Source of the DNA: Castellaniella defragrans
GTDB lineage: Bacteria; Pseudomonadota; Gammaproteobacteria; Burkholderiales; Burkholderiaceae_B
Assembly: GCF_014203015.1 (NCBI RefSeq)
Contig: NZ_JACHIB010000003.1
Coordinates: 106,586 to 170,585 of the forward strand
Length of the DNA stretch: 64,000 bases
Reading direction: 5' to 3'
The notes under the pieces are model-generated. The model was not told the DNA's origin, searched no databases, and saw only the letters and a list, made by a program, of their open reading frames with translations. The position numbers were made by a program, and so were the translations under genes. Positions within the stretch are counted from its first letter, which is position 1, and each line of letters opens with the position of its first letter. Of this stretch, positions 51,444 through 58,931 are shown in pieces.

Positions 51444-52985
51444 ATGAAAATCCGCGCGCAAGTCGCCATGGTCCTGAATCTGGACAAATGCATCGGCTGC
51501 CATACCTGTTCGATCACCTGCAAGAACGTCTGGACGTCCCGCGAGGGCATGGAATATGCCTGGTTCAACAACGTCGAGACCAAGCCCGGCGTGGGCTACC
51601 CCAAGGACTGGGAAAACCAGGACCGCTGGAACGGCGGCTGGCGCCGCCGCGACAACGGCCGCATCGAGCCGCGCCAGGGCGGCAAGCTGCGCCTGCTGTC
51701 GCGCATCTTCTCGAACCCGAACCTGCCCGAGATCGACGACTACTACGAGCCCTTCACCTACGACTACGACTACCTGCAGAAGGCCCCGGAGCGCACCACG
51801 CCGCCGGTGGCGCGGCCGCGTTCCCTGATCACCGGCCAGCGCATGGAAAAGATCGAATGGGGCCCCAACTGGGAGGAAATCCTGGGCGGCGAATTCGCCA
51901 AGCGCTCGCAGGACTACAACTTCGAGGCGGTGCAGAAGGACATCTACGGGCAGTTCGAGAACACCTTCATGATGTACCTGCCGCGCCTGTGCGAGCACTG
52001 CCTGAACCCCACCTGCGTGGCCAGCTGTCCCTCGGGCTCGATCTACAAGCGCGCCGAGGACGGCATCGTCCTGATCGACCAGGACAAGTGCCGCGGCTGG
52101 CGCATGTGCGTGTCCGGCTGTCCGTACAAGAAGATCTACTACAACTGGAAGTCCGGCAAGGCGGAAAAGTGCATCTTCTGCTACCCGCGCATCGAGGCCG
52201 GCATGCCCACGGTCTGCTCCGAGACCTGCGTGGGCCGCATCCGCTACCTGGGCGTGCTGCTCTACGACGCCGACGGCATCGAGGCGGCCGCCAGCACGCT
52301 GCATGAAAAGGACCTGTACCAGGCCCAGCTGGACCTGTTCCTGGACCCCTACGATCCCGAGGTCCGCCGCCAGGCCCTGGCCGACGGCATCCCGGAAAAC
52401 TGGCTGGACGCGGCCTGCAATTCCCCGGTCTACAAGATGGCCGTCGAATGGAAGATCGCCTTCCCCCTGCACCCGGAATACCGCACCCTGCCCATGGTGT
52501 GGTACGTGCCGCCGCTCTCGCCGATCCAGTCGGCCGCCAACAGCGGCCGGATCGGCTCGTTCGGCGAGATTCCCGACGTGCAGTCGCTGCGCATCCCCCT
52601 GCGCTACCTGGCCAACCTGCTGACGGCCGGCGACGAAGCTCCCATCGCCACGGCGCTGGAGCGCCTGCTGGGCATGCGCGCCTTCATGCGGGCGCGCTCG
52701 GTGGACCGCCAGGAGCGCCACGACATCCTCGACCAGGTCGGCCTGTCCCTGCACCAGGTCGAGGACATGCACCGCTACCTGGCCATCGCCAACTTCGAGG
52801 ACCGCTTCGTGGTGCCGACCGCCCACCGGGAAAGCGCCGAAAATGCCTTCGAGCTGCGGGGCGGCTGCGGCTTCACCTTCGGCAACGGCTGCTCGGGCGG
52901 CACGTCCGAGGGCTCGCTGTTCGGCAAGCCGCGCAACAAGCGCAAGCCGAGCGTGGTGTTCCTCGACCCGGCCCGCACGGCCTAG
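51444..52985 (+). CDS. narH: Respiratory nitrate reductase, beta subunit
   Basis: Electron-transfer subunit of 513 aa, 12 bp after narG. Four Cys groups for three [4Fe-4S] and one [3Fe-4S] cluster are visible: DKCIGCHTCSITCKNVW at about 14, CEHCLNPTCVASCPSG at about 184, DKCRGWRMCVSGCPYK at about 213 (Trp in the second place, as in NarH proteins with a [3Fe-4S] cluster) and KCIFCYPRIEAGMPTVCSETC at about 243, written here in part. It passes electrons from NarI haems to NarG. Confidence 0.97.
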   Translation: MKIRAQVAMVLNLDKCIGCHTCSITCKNVWTSREGMEYAWFNNVETKPGVGYPKDWENQDRWNGGWRRRDNGRIEPRQGGKLRLLSRIFSNPNLPEIDDYYEPFTYDYDYLQKAPERTTPPVARPRSLITGQRMEKIEWGPNWEEILGGEFAKRSQDYNFEAVQKDIYGQFENTFMMYLPRLCEHCLNPTCVASCPSGSIYKRAEDGIVLIDQDKCRGWRMCVSGCPYKKIYYNWKSGKAEKCIFCYPRIEAGMPTVCSETCVGRIRYLGVLLYDADGIEAAASTLHEKDLYQAQLDLFLDPYDPEVRRQALADGIPENWLDAACNSPVYKMAVEWKIAFPLHPEYRTLPMVWYVPPLSPIQSAANSGRIGSFGEIPDVQSLRIPLRYLANLLTAGDEAPIATALERLLGMRAFMRARSVDRQERHDILDQVGLSLHQVEDMHRYLAIANFEDRFVVPTAHRESAENAFELRGGCGFTFGNGCSGGTSEGSLFGKPRNKRKPSVVFLDPARTA

Positions 52986-52993
52986 GAGCGCGC

Positions 52994-53692
52994 ATGGATA
53001 CCCTCACGACTTTCCGTCCGGCGCCGGTGTATTCGGTCCTGTCCGTCCTGCTCGGCTATCCCGAGCGGGAATGGCTGGACGCCCTGCCGGAACTGTCCGC
53101 CGTCCTGCCGCCCGCCGTGCGCGCGCGGCTGGCGCCGCTGTTCGACTTCCTCGGGCAGGACGCCGACCTGATCGATCTCCAGGAGCAGTACGTCGCCACC
53201 TTCGACCGGCGCGCGGCCCATTCCCTGCACCTGTTCGAGCACGTGCACGGCGAATCCCGCGACCGCGGCCAGGCCATGGTGGACCTGCGCAACGAATACC
53301 TGAAGCACGGGCTGGAGCCGGCCACCACGGAACTGCCGGACTACGTGCCGCTGTTCCTGGAATTCCTCGGCCAGATCCCGGCCGAGGCGGCCGAGGACCT
53401 GCTGGGCGACGCCATCCACGTGCTGGCCCGGCTGGGCGACAAGCTGGCGCAAGCGGACAGCCCCTATGCCTGCCTGTTCGCCCAGCTGCGGACCATGACC
53501 GACGTGCAGCCCGAGGTCCTGCCCGATCCCCCCGAAGGCGACATGGAAGAAACCCTGATCACCTTCGGCCCCGAGGCCGACGGCACCGAACCCCTGCTCA
53601 TGCGTCGCGCGGGCCGCGGCGACGGCGCGCAGCCCCTCGTGTTCCATCCGCCCCGTTCCCGTCAGGCCGGTCCGGCCGGCGGCCAGGTTTGA
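52994..53692 (+). CDS. narJ: Nitrate reductase maturation chaperone NarJ
   Basis: Cytosolic chaperone of 232 aa of the TorD/NarJ family, needed to insert the molybdenum cofactor and attach NarGH to the membrane. ATG 52994 is eight bases after the narH stop. The all-helical core has LSVLLGYPEREWLD, the family motif HLFEHVHGESRDRGQAMVDL at about 75 and LPDYVPLFLEFLGQIP at about 113. The C-terminal 40 residues are variable. Confidence 0.95.
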   Translation: MDTLTTFRPAPVYSVLSVLLGYPEREWLDALPELSAVLPPAVRARLAPLFDFLGQDADLIDLQEQYVATFDRRAAHSLHLFEHVHGESRDRGQAMVDLRNEYLKHGLEPATTELPDYVPLFLEFLGQIPAEAAEDLLGDAIHVLARLGDKLAQADSPYACLFAQLRTMTDVQPEVLPDPPEGDMEETLITFGPEADGTEPLLMRRAGRGDGAQPLVFHPPRSRQAGPAGGQV

Positions 53693-53702
53693 GGAGACTC
53701 CC

Positions 53703-54389
53703 ATGAAAGCCACGCTCGAACTCTTTTTCTTTGGGGTGTATCCCTATATCGCGCTGACCGTGTTCTTCGTGGGCAGCCTGCTGCGCTTCGAGCGCGAGCA
53801 GTACACCTGGAAGAGCGATTCCAGCCAGCTGCTGCGCCACGGGTCGCTGCGCTGGGGCAGCAACCTGTTCCACATCGGCATCATTTCCCTGTTCTTCACC
53901 CATCTGGTGGGGCTGCTGACGCCGCCGGCCGTCTACCACGCCTTCGGCGTGACGACGCAGTTCAAGCAGATGATGGCCATCGTGGTCGGCGCGATCCTGG
54001 GGGTCGTCTGCCTCATCGGCCTGCTGCTGCTGATCCACCGCCGCTGGGCGGAAATCCGCCTGGCCCACAATTCCAACGTGTCCGACTGGGTGACGCTGCT
54101 GTGGATCCTGCTGGTGCTGGTGGTGGGCATCGCCTCGATCTTCACGTCCGTGCACCACTCGGACGGCGCGGTGATGGTCCAGCTGGGCGAATGGGCCCAG
54201 CGCATCGTCACCTTCCGCGGCGGCGCGGTCGGCGCCCTGGAAGGCGTGCCCGGCGTCTACCGCCTGCACATGGTGCTGGGCATGACGCTGTTCGTGATCT
54301 TCCCCTTCACCCGCCTGGTGCACGTGTGGTCGGGCTTCGCCTCGGTCGCCTATCTGGCGCGGGCCTGGCAGCTCGTGCGGCCGCGCTGA
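53703..54389 (+). CDS. narI: Respiratory nitrate reductase, gamma subunit (cytochrome b)
   Basis: Membrane cytochrome b of 228 aa with five helices that oxidises quinol at the periplasmic side. Haem ligands are recognisable as H57 and H67 (NLFHIGIISLFFTHLVG) and the two His in RLHMVLGMTLFVIFPFTRLVHV near 190 and 208, matching the E. coli pattern. It starts 10 bp after narJ and is followed by the PpiC-type gene after 20 bp. Confidence 0.96.
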   Translation: MKATLELFFFGVYPYIALTVFFVGSLLRFEREQYTWKSDSSQLLRHGSLRWGSNLFHIGIISLFFTHLVGLLTPPAVYHAFGVTTQFKQMMAIVVGAILGVVCLIGLLLLIHRRWAEIRLAHNSNVSDWVTLLWILLVLVVGIASIFTSVHHSDGAVMVQLGEWAQRIVTFRGGAVGALEGVPGVYRLHMVLGMTLFVIFPFTRLVHVWSGFASVAYLARAWQLVRPR

Positions 54390-54409
54390 ACCGGTCGGGG
54401 ACACGAGGC

Positions 54410-55156
54410 ATGATCACCGTCAACGACACGCTCATCACCGAGGCCGAGATCCTGGCCGAGGTCCCGCGCCACCAGCGGGAAGCCAATCCCCGCCTGGCCG
54501 CCGGCCAGGAACTGGTGCTGCGCGCGCTGTGCCGCCAGCGCGCCGCCGAACTGGACCTGTCGGCCCAGGACGACGAGACCCTGCTCGAATCCGTGCTGGC
54601 GCACGACGTGCGCACGCCCGAGGCCGACGAGGCCAGCTGCCGGCGCTACTACGAGCAGCATCCCGACGAGTTCCGCGAGGGCGACCTGGTCGAGGCCTGG
54701 CACATCCTGTTCCAGGCCACCTCCGGGCTGGACGTGCAGAAACTGCGCGCCCGGGCCAACGGCGTGCTGGCCGAGCTGCACCGCGAAGGCCTGGGCTCGT
54801 TCGCGGCCTTCGCCCGCACCTATTCCAATTGCCCCTCCGGCGCGGGCGGTGGCGCCCTGGGCGAACTGACGCGCGGCGAGATGGTGCCGGAATTCGAGCG
54901 CGCGGTCTTCGCCCTGCCGGAATACACCCTGGGCGGCGAACTGGTCGAAACCCGCTTCGGCTTCCACATCGTGCGCACCGGCCGCAAGGTCGAAGGCCGC
55001 GCCTTGCCGTTCGAGGCCGTGCGCGAACGGCTGGCGGCCTGGCTGGAGGAATCCAGCCGCCGGCGCGCCGTGCACCAGTACCTGCAGCAATTGGTCGGGG
55101 CCGCCCGCATCGAGGGCATCCCCATGCAGGGCGCGGATTCGCCGCTGGTGCAATAG
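54410..55156 (+). CDS. PpiC/parvulin-type peptidyl-prolyl isomerase of the nar operon
   Basis: Protein of 248 aa. An N-terminal SurA-like helical part (about 1-105) precedes a parvulin domain (about 110-205): AWHILFQATSGLD, FAAFARTYSNCPSGAGGGALGELTRGEM (in two parts) and TRFGFHIVRTGRK. No signal peptide is seen, so it probably acts in the cytoplasm, like NifM-type isomerases. Its place at the end of narKGHJI, 20 bp after narI, suggests help in folding a nitrate reductase subunit; that is an inference. The gene carries a normal start, ATG 54410. Confidence 0.87.
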   Translation: MITVNDTLITEAEILAEVPRHQREANPRLAAGQELVLRALCRQRAAELDLSAQDDETLLESVLAHDVRTPEADEASCRRYYEQHPDEFREGDLVEAWHILFQATSGLDVQKLRARANGVLAELHREGLGSFAAFARTYSNCPSGAGGGALGELTRGEMVPEFERAVFALPEYTLGGELVETRFGFHIVRTGRKVEGRALPFEAVRERLAAWLEESSRRRAVHQYLQQLVGAARIEGIPMQGADSPLVQ

Positions 55157-55171
55157 CAGGATTGCCGCTGT

Positions 55172-55341
55172 GCGCGTGGCGGCGGGCGGTTCCCCTCCGC
55201 TCTGCTCGGCGGTCCTCCCTGTGGTCGGACTGCCCGGCCCTTTCTCGTCCGAGCGGGCGGTGCGCAAACTCGTCGCGCTGCGCGCTCCTCAGACAGTGCG
55301 CACCGACCGCCCCCGCTCTCCCTTCGGAAGCGGCCGGCGCC
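55172..55341. repeat. Nested inverted repeat between nar operon and nsrR
   Basis: The outer left arm near 55173-55191 (GTGGCGGCGGGCGGTT) pairs almost fully with 55361-55380 inside the nsrR 3' end. An inner left arm GAGCGGGCGGTGCGCA (55251-55266) pairs with 55297-55318, apart from a 6-bp insertion in the right arm. The centre, CAAACTCGTCGCGCTGCG and CTCCTCAGACAG, resembles GC-rich repeats I recall from Burkholderiales intergenic DNA. It probably serves as a bidirectional terminator. Confidence 0.55.
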
Positions 55342-55806
55342 TCACGCGGTTGTCGGGAAACCACCCGCCGCCACGCGGCGGGGCGCGATGCGCAGCGCCG
55401 CGGGCGGGACGGCCGGGATCACGTCGGCCAGGGTATGGGCGTCCAGGTGGTCCATGAAGGCCTTCATCGCGCCCGCGACGATGGGTTTCAGGCCGCAGCA
55501 GCCGCTCAGGATGCAGTGGTTGTCGGGCCCCATGCACTCCACCAGCGCCAGGTCGTTTTCCATGTCGCGGATCAGCGCGCCCAGGCGGATCTCGCCGGGT
55601 TCGTGGGCCAGTTCCATGCCGCCGTTCTTGCCACGCACGGTGCGGATCCAGCCACGCTGGGCGAGGCGGTGCGTGATCTTCATCAGGTGCGGTTCGGAAA
55701 TGCCGTAGACCTGGGCGATCTCGGCGATCGTGCACAGGCGCTCGCGGTGGCTGCCGAGGTAGATCAGCAGCCGCACCGCGTAGTCGCTCATGTTGGTCAG
55801 GCGCAT
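55342..55806 (-). CDS. nsrR: NsrR-type nitric-oxide-sensing Rrf2 repressor
   Basis: Repressor of 154 aa. The Rrf2 winged HTH (about 1-75) includes MRLTNMSDYAVRLLIYLG and ISEPHLMKITHRLAQRGWI with VRGKNGGMEL. The Fe-S cysteines are present in the expected loop at about 92-106: ECMGPDNHCILSGCCGLKP. This spacing fits NsrR, whose cluster is destroyed by NO, releasing DNA. It is the last gene of an operon with the haemoglobin and nnrS (14 bp after nnrS), giving autoregulation via the palindrome at 57547-57569. The final 20 or so residues overlap a repeat arm. Confidence 0.88.
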   Translation of the reverse strand: MRLTNMSDYAVRLLIYLGSHRERLCTIAEIAQVYGISEPHLMKITHRLAQRGWIRTVRGKNGGMELAHEPGEIRLGALIRDMENDLALVECMGPDNHCILSGCCGLKPIVAGAMKAFMDHLDAHTLADVIPAVPPAALRIAPRRVAAGGFPTTA

Positions 55807-55820
55807 GGCGCGGGCCCTGG

Positions 55821-57125
55821 TCAGCGCGCCTGGGCGGGCCGCGCGTCGGCCCGGGGCGGGGCGGCGACGGGCGCGGGCTTGTCCGGCCGGGGGCGGATCA
55901 GCATCGGCGCGAAGCGCCACAGGTACAGGCCCATGCACAGGACCCAGGCGCCGCCGGCCAGGTGCAGCAGGGGCTGGCTGGCGGCCGAGGGCCACAGCGC
56001 GGCCAGCCGGAAGACGACGGCGGCGATCATCAGCCAGTAGCTGGCCAGCATGCTGCCGTCCAGCGCCAGCGGACGCCCCAGGTGGCCCAGGGCCGTGCGG
56101 GTCAGCATGCCGATGATGAGGACGCAGAAGCCGGCCATGCCGATCAGGTGGACGTGCGTGGCGCTGCGCGCCAGCAGGCCGCGCAGCAGCGCCGGGTCGA
56201 GCAGGCCGCTGACCTGGACCGCCGCGGCCAGCAGGCCGATGCCGATGAAGGCGTAGCCCAGGTACAGGATCCACAGCATGGGCTTGCGCAGCACCGCCAG
56301 CGGCCGCCAGGCCAGCAGCTGGCCCAGGCTGATCAGGCCGGTCAGCGCCAGGCTGAAGGCCATGAACAGCGGCAGGAAGGCCGGCCCGCCGGCGGCGGGC
56401 GGCACGATCTGCATCAGCACGCCGGCCACCAGCGCCAGGGCGCTGAAGACCATCTGGACGTGGCCGGAGCGGGTCAGCATGGGGATCTGCAGGCCCTGGA
56501 CCATGCGCATGGAAAAGAAGGGGATGACGCGCCGGGCGATCAGCAGGGCGACCACGGCCATGCCGATCAGGCCCAGGTCGAAGCGCTGCATCAGCACCAC
56601 GTAGTCGCCCCGCAGGGCCGCGAGCAGGTACAGCAGGTCGGCCGCGCCGAGCGCCAGCATCAGCACCGGCAGGCCGTAGTTGCGGCGGCTGCGGCCCTTG
56701 ACCATCACGCGCATCAGGCTGGCCGCGGCGGCCAGGAAGAACAGCAGTTCCGCCGCCGTGGCGATCCAGAAGCCCGTCAGGCCGCCCGCCAGGAAGCCGA
56801 TCCGGGCGGCGAGCCACAGCAGGCACAGCAGCCCCAGGGGGCGGCCGGTCAGGGGATTGAAGCCGGTCCAGGTGGCGCTGGCGGTGAGCAGGAAGCCGAC
56901 CGCGATGGTGATGATGAAGCCCCACAGCATTTCGTGGGCGTGCCAGTAGACTTGCGACAGGGGGCCGTCCAGCACCTGCGGGACGAAGATCCACAGGGCG
57001 ATGGAGATCAGCGCCCAGGAGGCGCCGGCCAGGTACAGCGGCCGGAAGCCGAGGGCCAGGAAGGCCGTCATGGACGGCCGCGGCGTGGCGGCGGCCGGTT
57101 CCTCAATATCGAGCAGGCGGGACAT
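55821..57125 (-). CDS. nnrS: NnrS family haem-copper membrane protein
   Basis: Integral membrane protein of 434 aa with twelve hydrophobic segments. NnrS marks are FRPLYLAGASWAL at about 28, HAHEMLWGFIITIAVGFLLTA at about 63 with its His pair, and HVHLIGMAGFCVLIIGMLTRTALGH in two parts at about 325-350. By family knowledge NnrS proteins are made in response to NO and protect against nitrosative stress. It overlaps the haemoglobin gene by 23 bp and precedes nsrR. Confidence 0.93.
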   Translation of the reverse strand: MSRLLDIEEPAAATPRPSMTAFLALGFRPLYLAGASWALISIALWIFVPQVLDGPLSQVYWHAHEMLWGFIITIAVGFLLTASATWTGFNPLTGRPLGLLCLLWLAARIGFLAGGLTGFWIATAAELLFFLAAAASLMRVMVKGRSRRNYGLPVLMLALGAADLLYLLAALRGDYVVLMQRFDLGLIGMAVVALLIARRVIPFFSMRMVQGLQIPMLTRSGHVQMVFSALALVAGVLMQIVPPAAGGPAFLPLFMAFSLALTGLISLGQLLAWRPLAVLRKPMLWILYLGYAFIGIGLLAAAVQVSGLLDPALLRGLLARSATHVHLIGMAGFCVLIIGMLTRTALGHLGRPLALDGSMLASYWLMIAAVVFRLAALWPSAASQPLLHLAGGAWVLCMGLYLWRFAPMLIRPRPDKPAPVAAPPRADARPAQAR

Positions 57126-57525
57126 GGGCGTCGAACTCCGTCACGGGTTGGTCGGGTTGGTGGCTGATCTGGTAGCCGTACCACAGGCTGCGGGCGATGC
57201 GGCGGGCGAAATCCTCGGCCTGGGCCGCGAAGGCCGGGTTGTCGAACTCGTCCAGCGTCTCGCGGAACAGATCCAGCCAGCGCACGAACATCGGGCCGTC
57301 CAGGCCCGGCAGGGCGACGTGCCGCGGCATGGGCGTGCCGCTGTAGGTGCCGGTGCGCCGCAGCAGCGACGACCAGAAGCGCACCATGCGTTCCAGGTGC
57401 TCGTCCCAGTCGTCGATGTGGGCGTCGAAGATCGGCCCCAGGACCGCATCCTGGCGGACGCGGCGGTAGAAGTGGTGGACGAGGGTGGTGATCTCGTCCT
57501 CGGTACAGACCGGATTGTCTTCCAT
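57103..57525 (-). CDS. Group III truncated haemoglobin
   Basis: Haem protein of 140 aa. The fold marks are LVHHFYRRVRQDAVLGPIFD at about 15-34, HLERMVRFWSSLL at about 43, the segment RHVALPGLDGPMFVRWLDLF holding the proximal His (about 67), and a final helix RRIARSLWYGYQ. Group III (Ctb-like) haemoglobins bind O2 and NO tightly. As first gene of the nnrS-nsrR operon it probably detoxifies or buffers NO formed during nitrate respiration. Confidence 0.88.
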   Translation of the reverse strand: MEDNPVCTEDEITTLVHHFYRRVRQDAVLGPIFDAHIDDWDEHLERMVRFWSSLLRRTGTYSGTPMPRHVALPGLDGPMFVRWLDLFRETLDEFDNPAFAAQAEDFARRIARSLWYGYQISHQPDQPVTEFDAHVPPARY

Positions 57526-57546
57526 GCGGCGGCAGGTCGGATTTCA

Positions 57547-57569
57547 AAGGTTCATATTATAGATATCTT
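57547..57569 (-). promoter_or_regulatory. NsrR-binding-site candidate
   Basis: On the minus strand the two 11-bp arms AAGATATCTAT and ATATGAACCTT surround one base, and together match the NsrR consensus (AAGATGYATTT-N-AAATRCATCTT) at 16 of 22 positions. It lies 22 bp upstream of the haemoglobin start. Confidence 0.65.
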
Positions 57570-57836
57570 CACGCGGAACCGCAAAGCTCTTTGGTGCCCT
57601 TGTTGGCGTCCCGCACGGTGCCGCCCGGCCCTTGGATGCCCGCGCGGGCGCCGTGCGGCCCCTGGAGGTTCCGCGGCATTCCGCGCTGGCGAAGACACCG
57701 TCGGGAATCCGGGAAAATCCGTGGGGTTCCGCAGGCGCCGCGAGGCCCGGCGGACCCGGCGTTCAGTTATGATCGGATACTTCTCTTTCATCTCCCCGGA
57801 TTGCGCACCGCCCGGCCTTCGCCGGCGTCTCCCATC
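57570..57836. other. Intergenic region between haemoglobin and glycosyltransferase genes
   Basis: No gene. CGCACGG and CCGTGCG (about 57610-57660) could form a hairpin. Short TTCCGCGG/GGAATCCG-type repeats follow. TATGAT at 57768-57773 could be the -10 element of the glycosyltransferase operon, but I see no matching -35. Confidence 0.5.
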
Positions 57837-58931
57837 ATGCCTGAACCCGTCACCCTGTCCTGCGTCATCCCCTGTCTGAACGAGCAGGCCAACCTGGGGG
57901 TGCTGCTGCCGGAATTGCTCGCCATCCTGGCGCGCCAGGACTGCGCGCCGGAGATCATCGTCGTCGACGACGGCAGCACCGACGGCACCCCGGAACTGAT
58001 GCGCCACTGGACCAGCCTGCATCCGGAAATCGTCTATCTGCGCCTGTCGCGCAACTTCGGCAAGGAAGCCGCCCTGACCGCCGGGCTGGACGTGGCGCGC
58101 GGCGACGCCGTGGTCTGCCTGGATGCCGACATGCAGCATCCCCCGCACATGATCCCCGCGATGCTGGCGCGCTGGCGCGCCGGCGTGCAGATGGTCTATG
58201 CCGTGCGCGCCACGCGCAACGACGAGACCTGGTTCAAGCGCATCGGCACGCGGCTGTTCTACGCCCTGATGCGCACCTCGGACGGCCTGGGCGTGCCGCC
58301 CAACGCGGGGGATTTCCGCCTGATGGACCGGGTCGTGGTCGACGCCCTGAAGCGGCTGCCCGAACGCGACCGCTTCATGAAGGGCCTGTTCGCCTGGGTC
58401 GGTTTCCAGTCCGAGGCCATGGTCTACACGCCGCGCCAGCGGCAGCATGGCGTCAGCCGCTTCCGGCCCCTGAAGCTGCTGCGCTTCGCCGTGGACGGGC
58501 TGACGGCCTTCACCACCTGGCCGCTGCGCCTGCTCAGTCTGCTGGGGGCCTGCCTCTCGCTGCTGGCCTTCCTGTACGGCCTGTTCATCATCGTGTCCCA
58601 CCTGCTCTACGGCGACGCGGTGCGCGGCTGGGCCACCCTGATCACCGTGATCCTGTTCTTCGCCGGGGTCAACCTGATGTCGCTGGGGGTGGTGGGCGAA
58701 TACGTCGCCCGCATCTTCACCGAGGTCAAGGGCCGGCCCGTCTACCTGCTGCGCGAGCGCGCGGGAACGGGGCTGGACGGTGCCGGCCCTGACCGAGGCG
58801 GCTCCGGCGGGTCCGGCCCCCGGCCCGGGCTGGAAGTCCCGCCGCCGCGCTACGCGGGGACCGCCGCGGCCGATGCGGACGCCCCGCCGGCGGTTGCCGA
58901 TCCGCTTTCGCCGGAAGGACGCCAGGCATGA
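57837..58931 (+). CDS. Undecaprenyl-phosphate glycosyltransferase, GT2 (LgmA/ArnC/GtrB-like)
   Basis: Membrane-anchored transferase of 364 aa. The GT2 domain (about 1-225) has VIPCLNEQANLG, VVDDGSTDGT, LSRNFGKEAALTAGLDVARGD (in two parts), the DADMQHPP metal motif at about 95 and ERDRFMKGLFAWVGFQ. Two membrane helices (about 228-300) are typical of ArnC/GtrB proteins that load a sugar onto undecaprenyl phosphate. The last 60 residues are Gly/Pro/Ala rich. It is first in a set resembling Bordetella lgm genes (as I recall them), so GlcNAc is the likely sugar. Confidence 0.85.
   Translation: MPEPVTLSCVIPCLNEQANLGVLLPELLAILARQDCAPEIIVVDDGSTDGTPELMRHWTSLHPEIVYLRLSRNFGKEAALTAGLDVARGDAVVCLDADMQHPPHMIPAMLARWRAGVQMVYAVRATRNDETWFKRIGTRLFYALMRTSDGLGVPPNAGDFRLMDRVVVDALKRLPERDRFMKGLFAWVGFQSEAMVYTPRQRQHGVSRFRPLKLLRFAVDGLTAFTTWPLRLLSLLGACLSLLAFLYGLFIIVSHLLYGDAVRGWATLITVILFFAGVNLMSLGVVGEYVARIFTEVKGRPVYLLRERAGTGLDGAGPDRGGSGGSGPRPGLEVPPPRYAGTAAADADAPPAVADPLSPEGRQA

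Noticed and set aside
47658..52826. 1722-aa open frame on the minus strand over narGH
   Set aside because: It is antisense to narG and narH, whose motifs are unmistakable; the long frame is a product of high GC codon bias and its translation is low-complexity.
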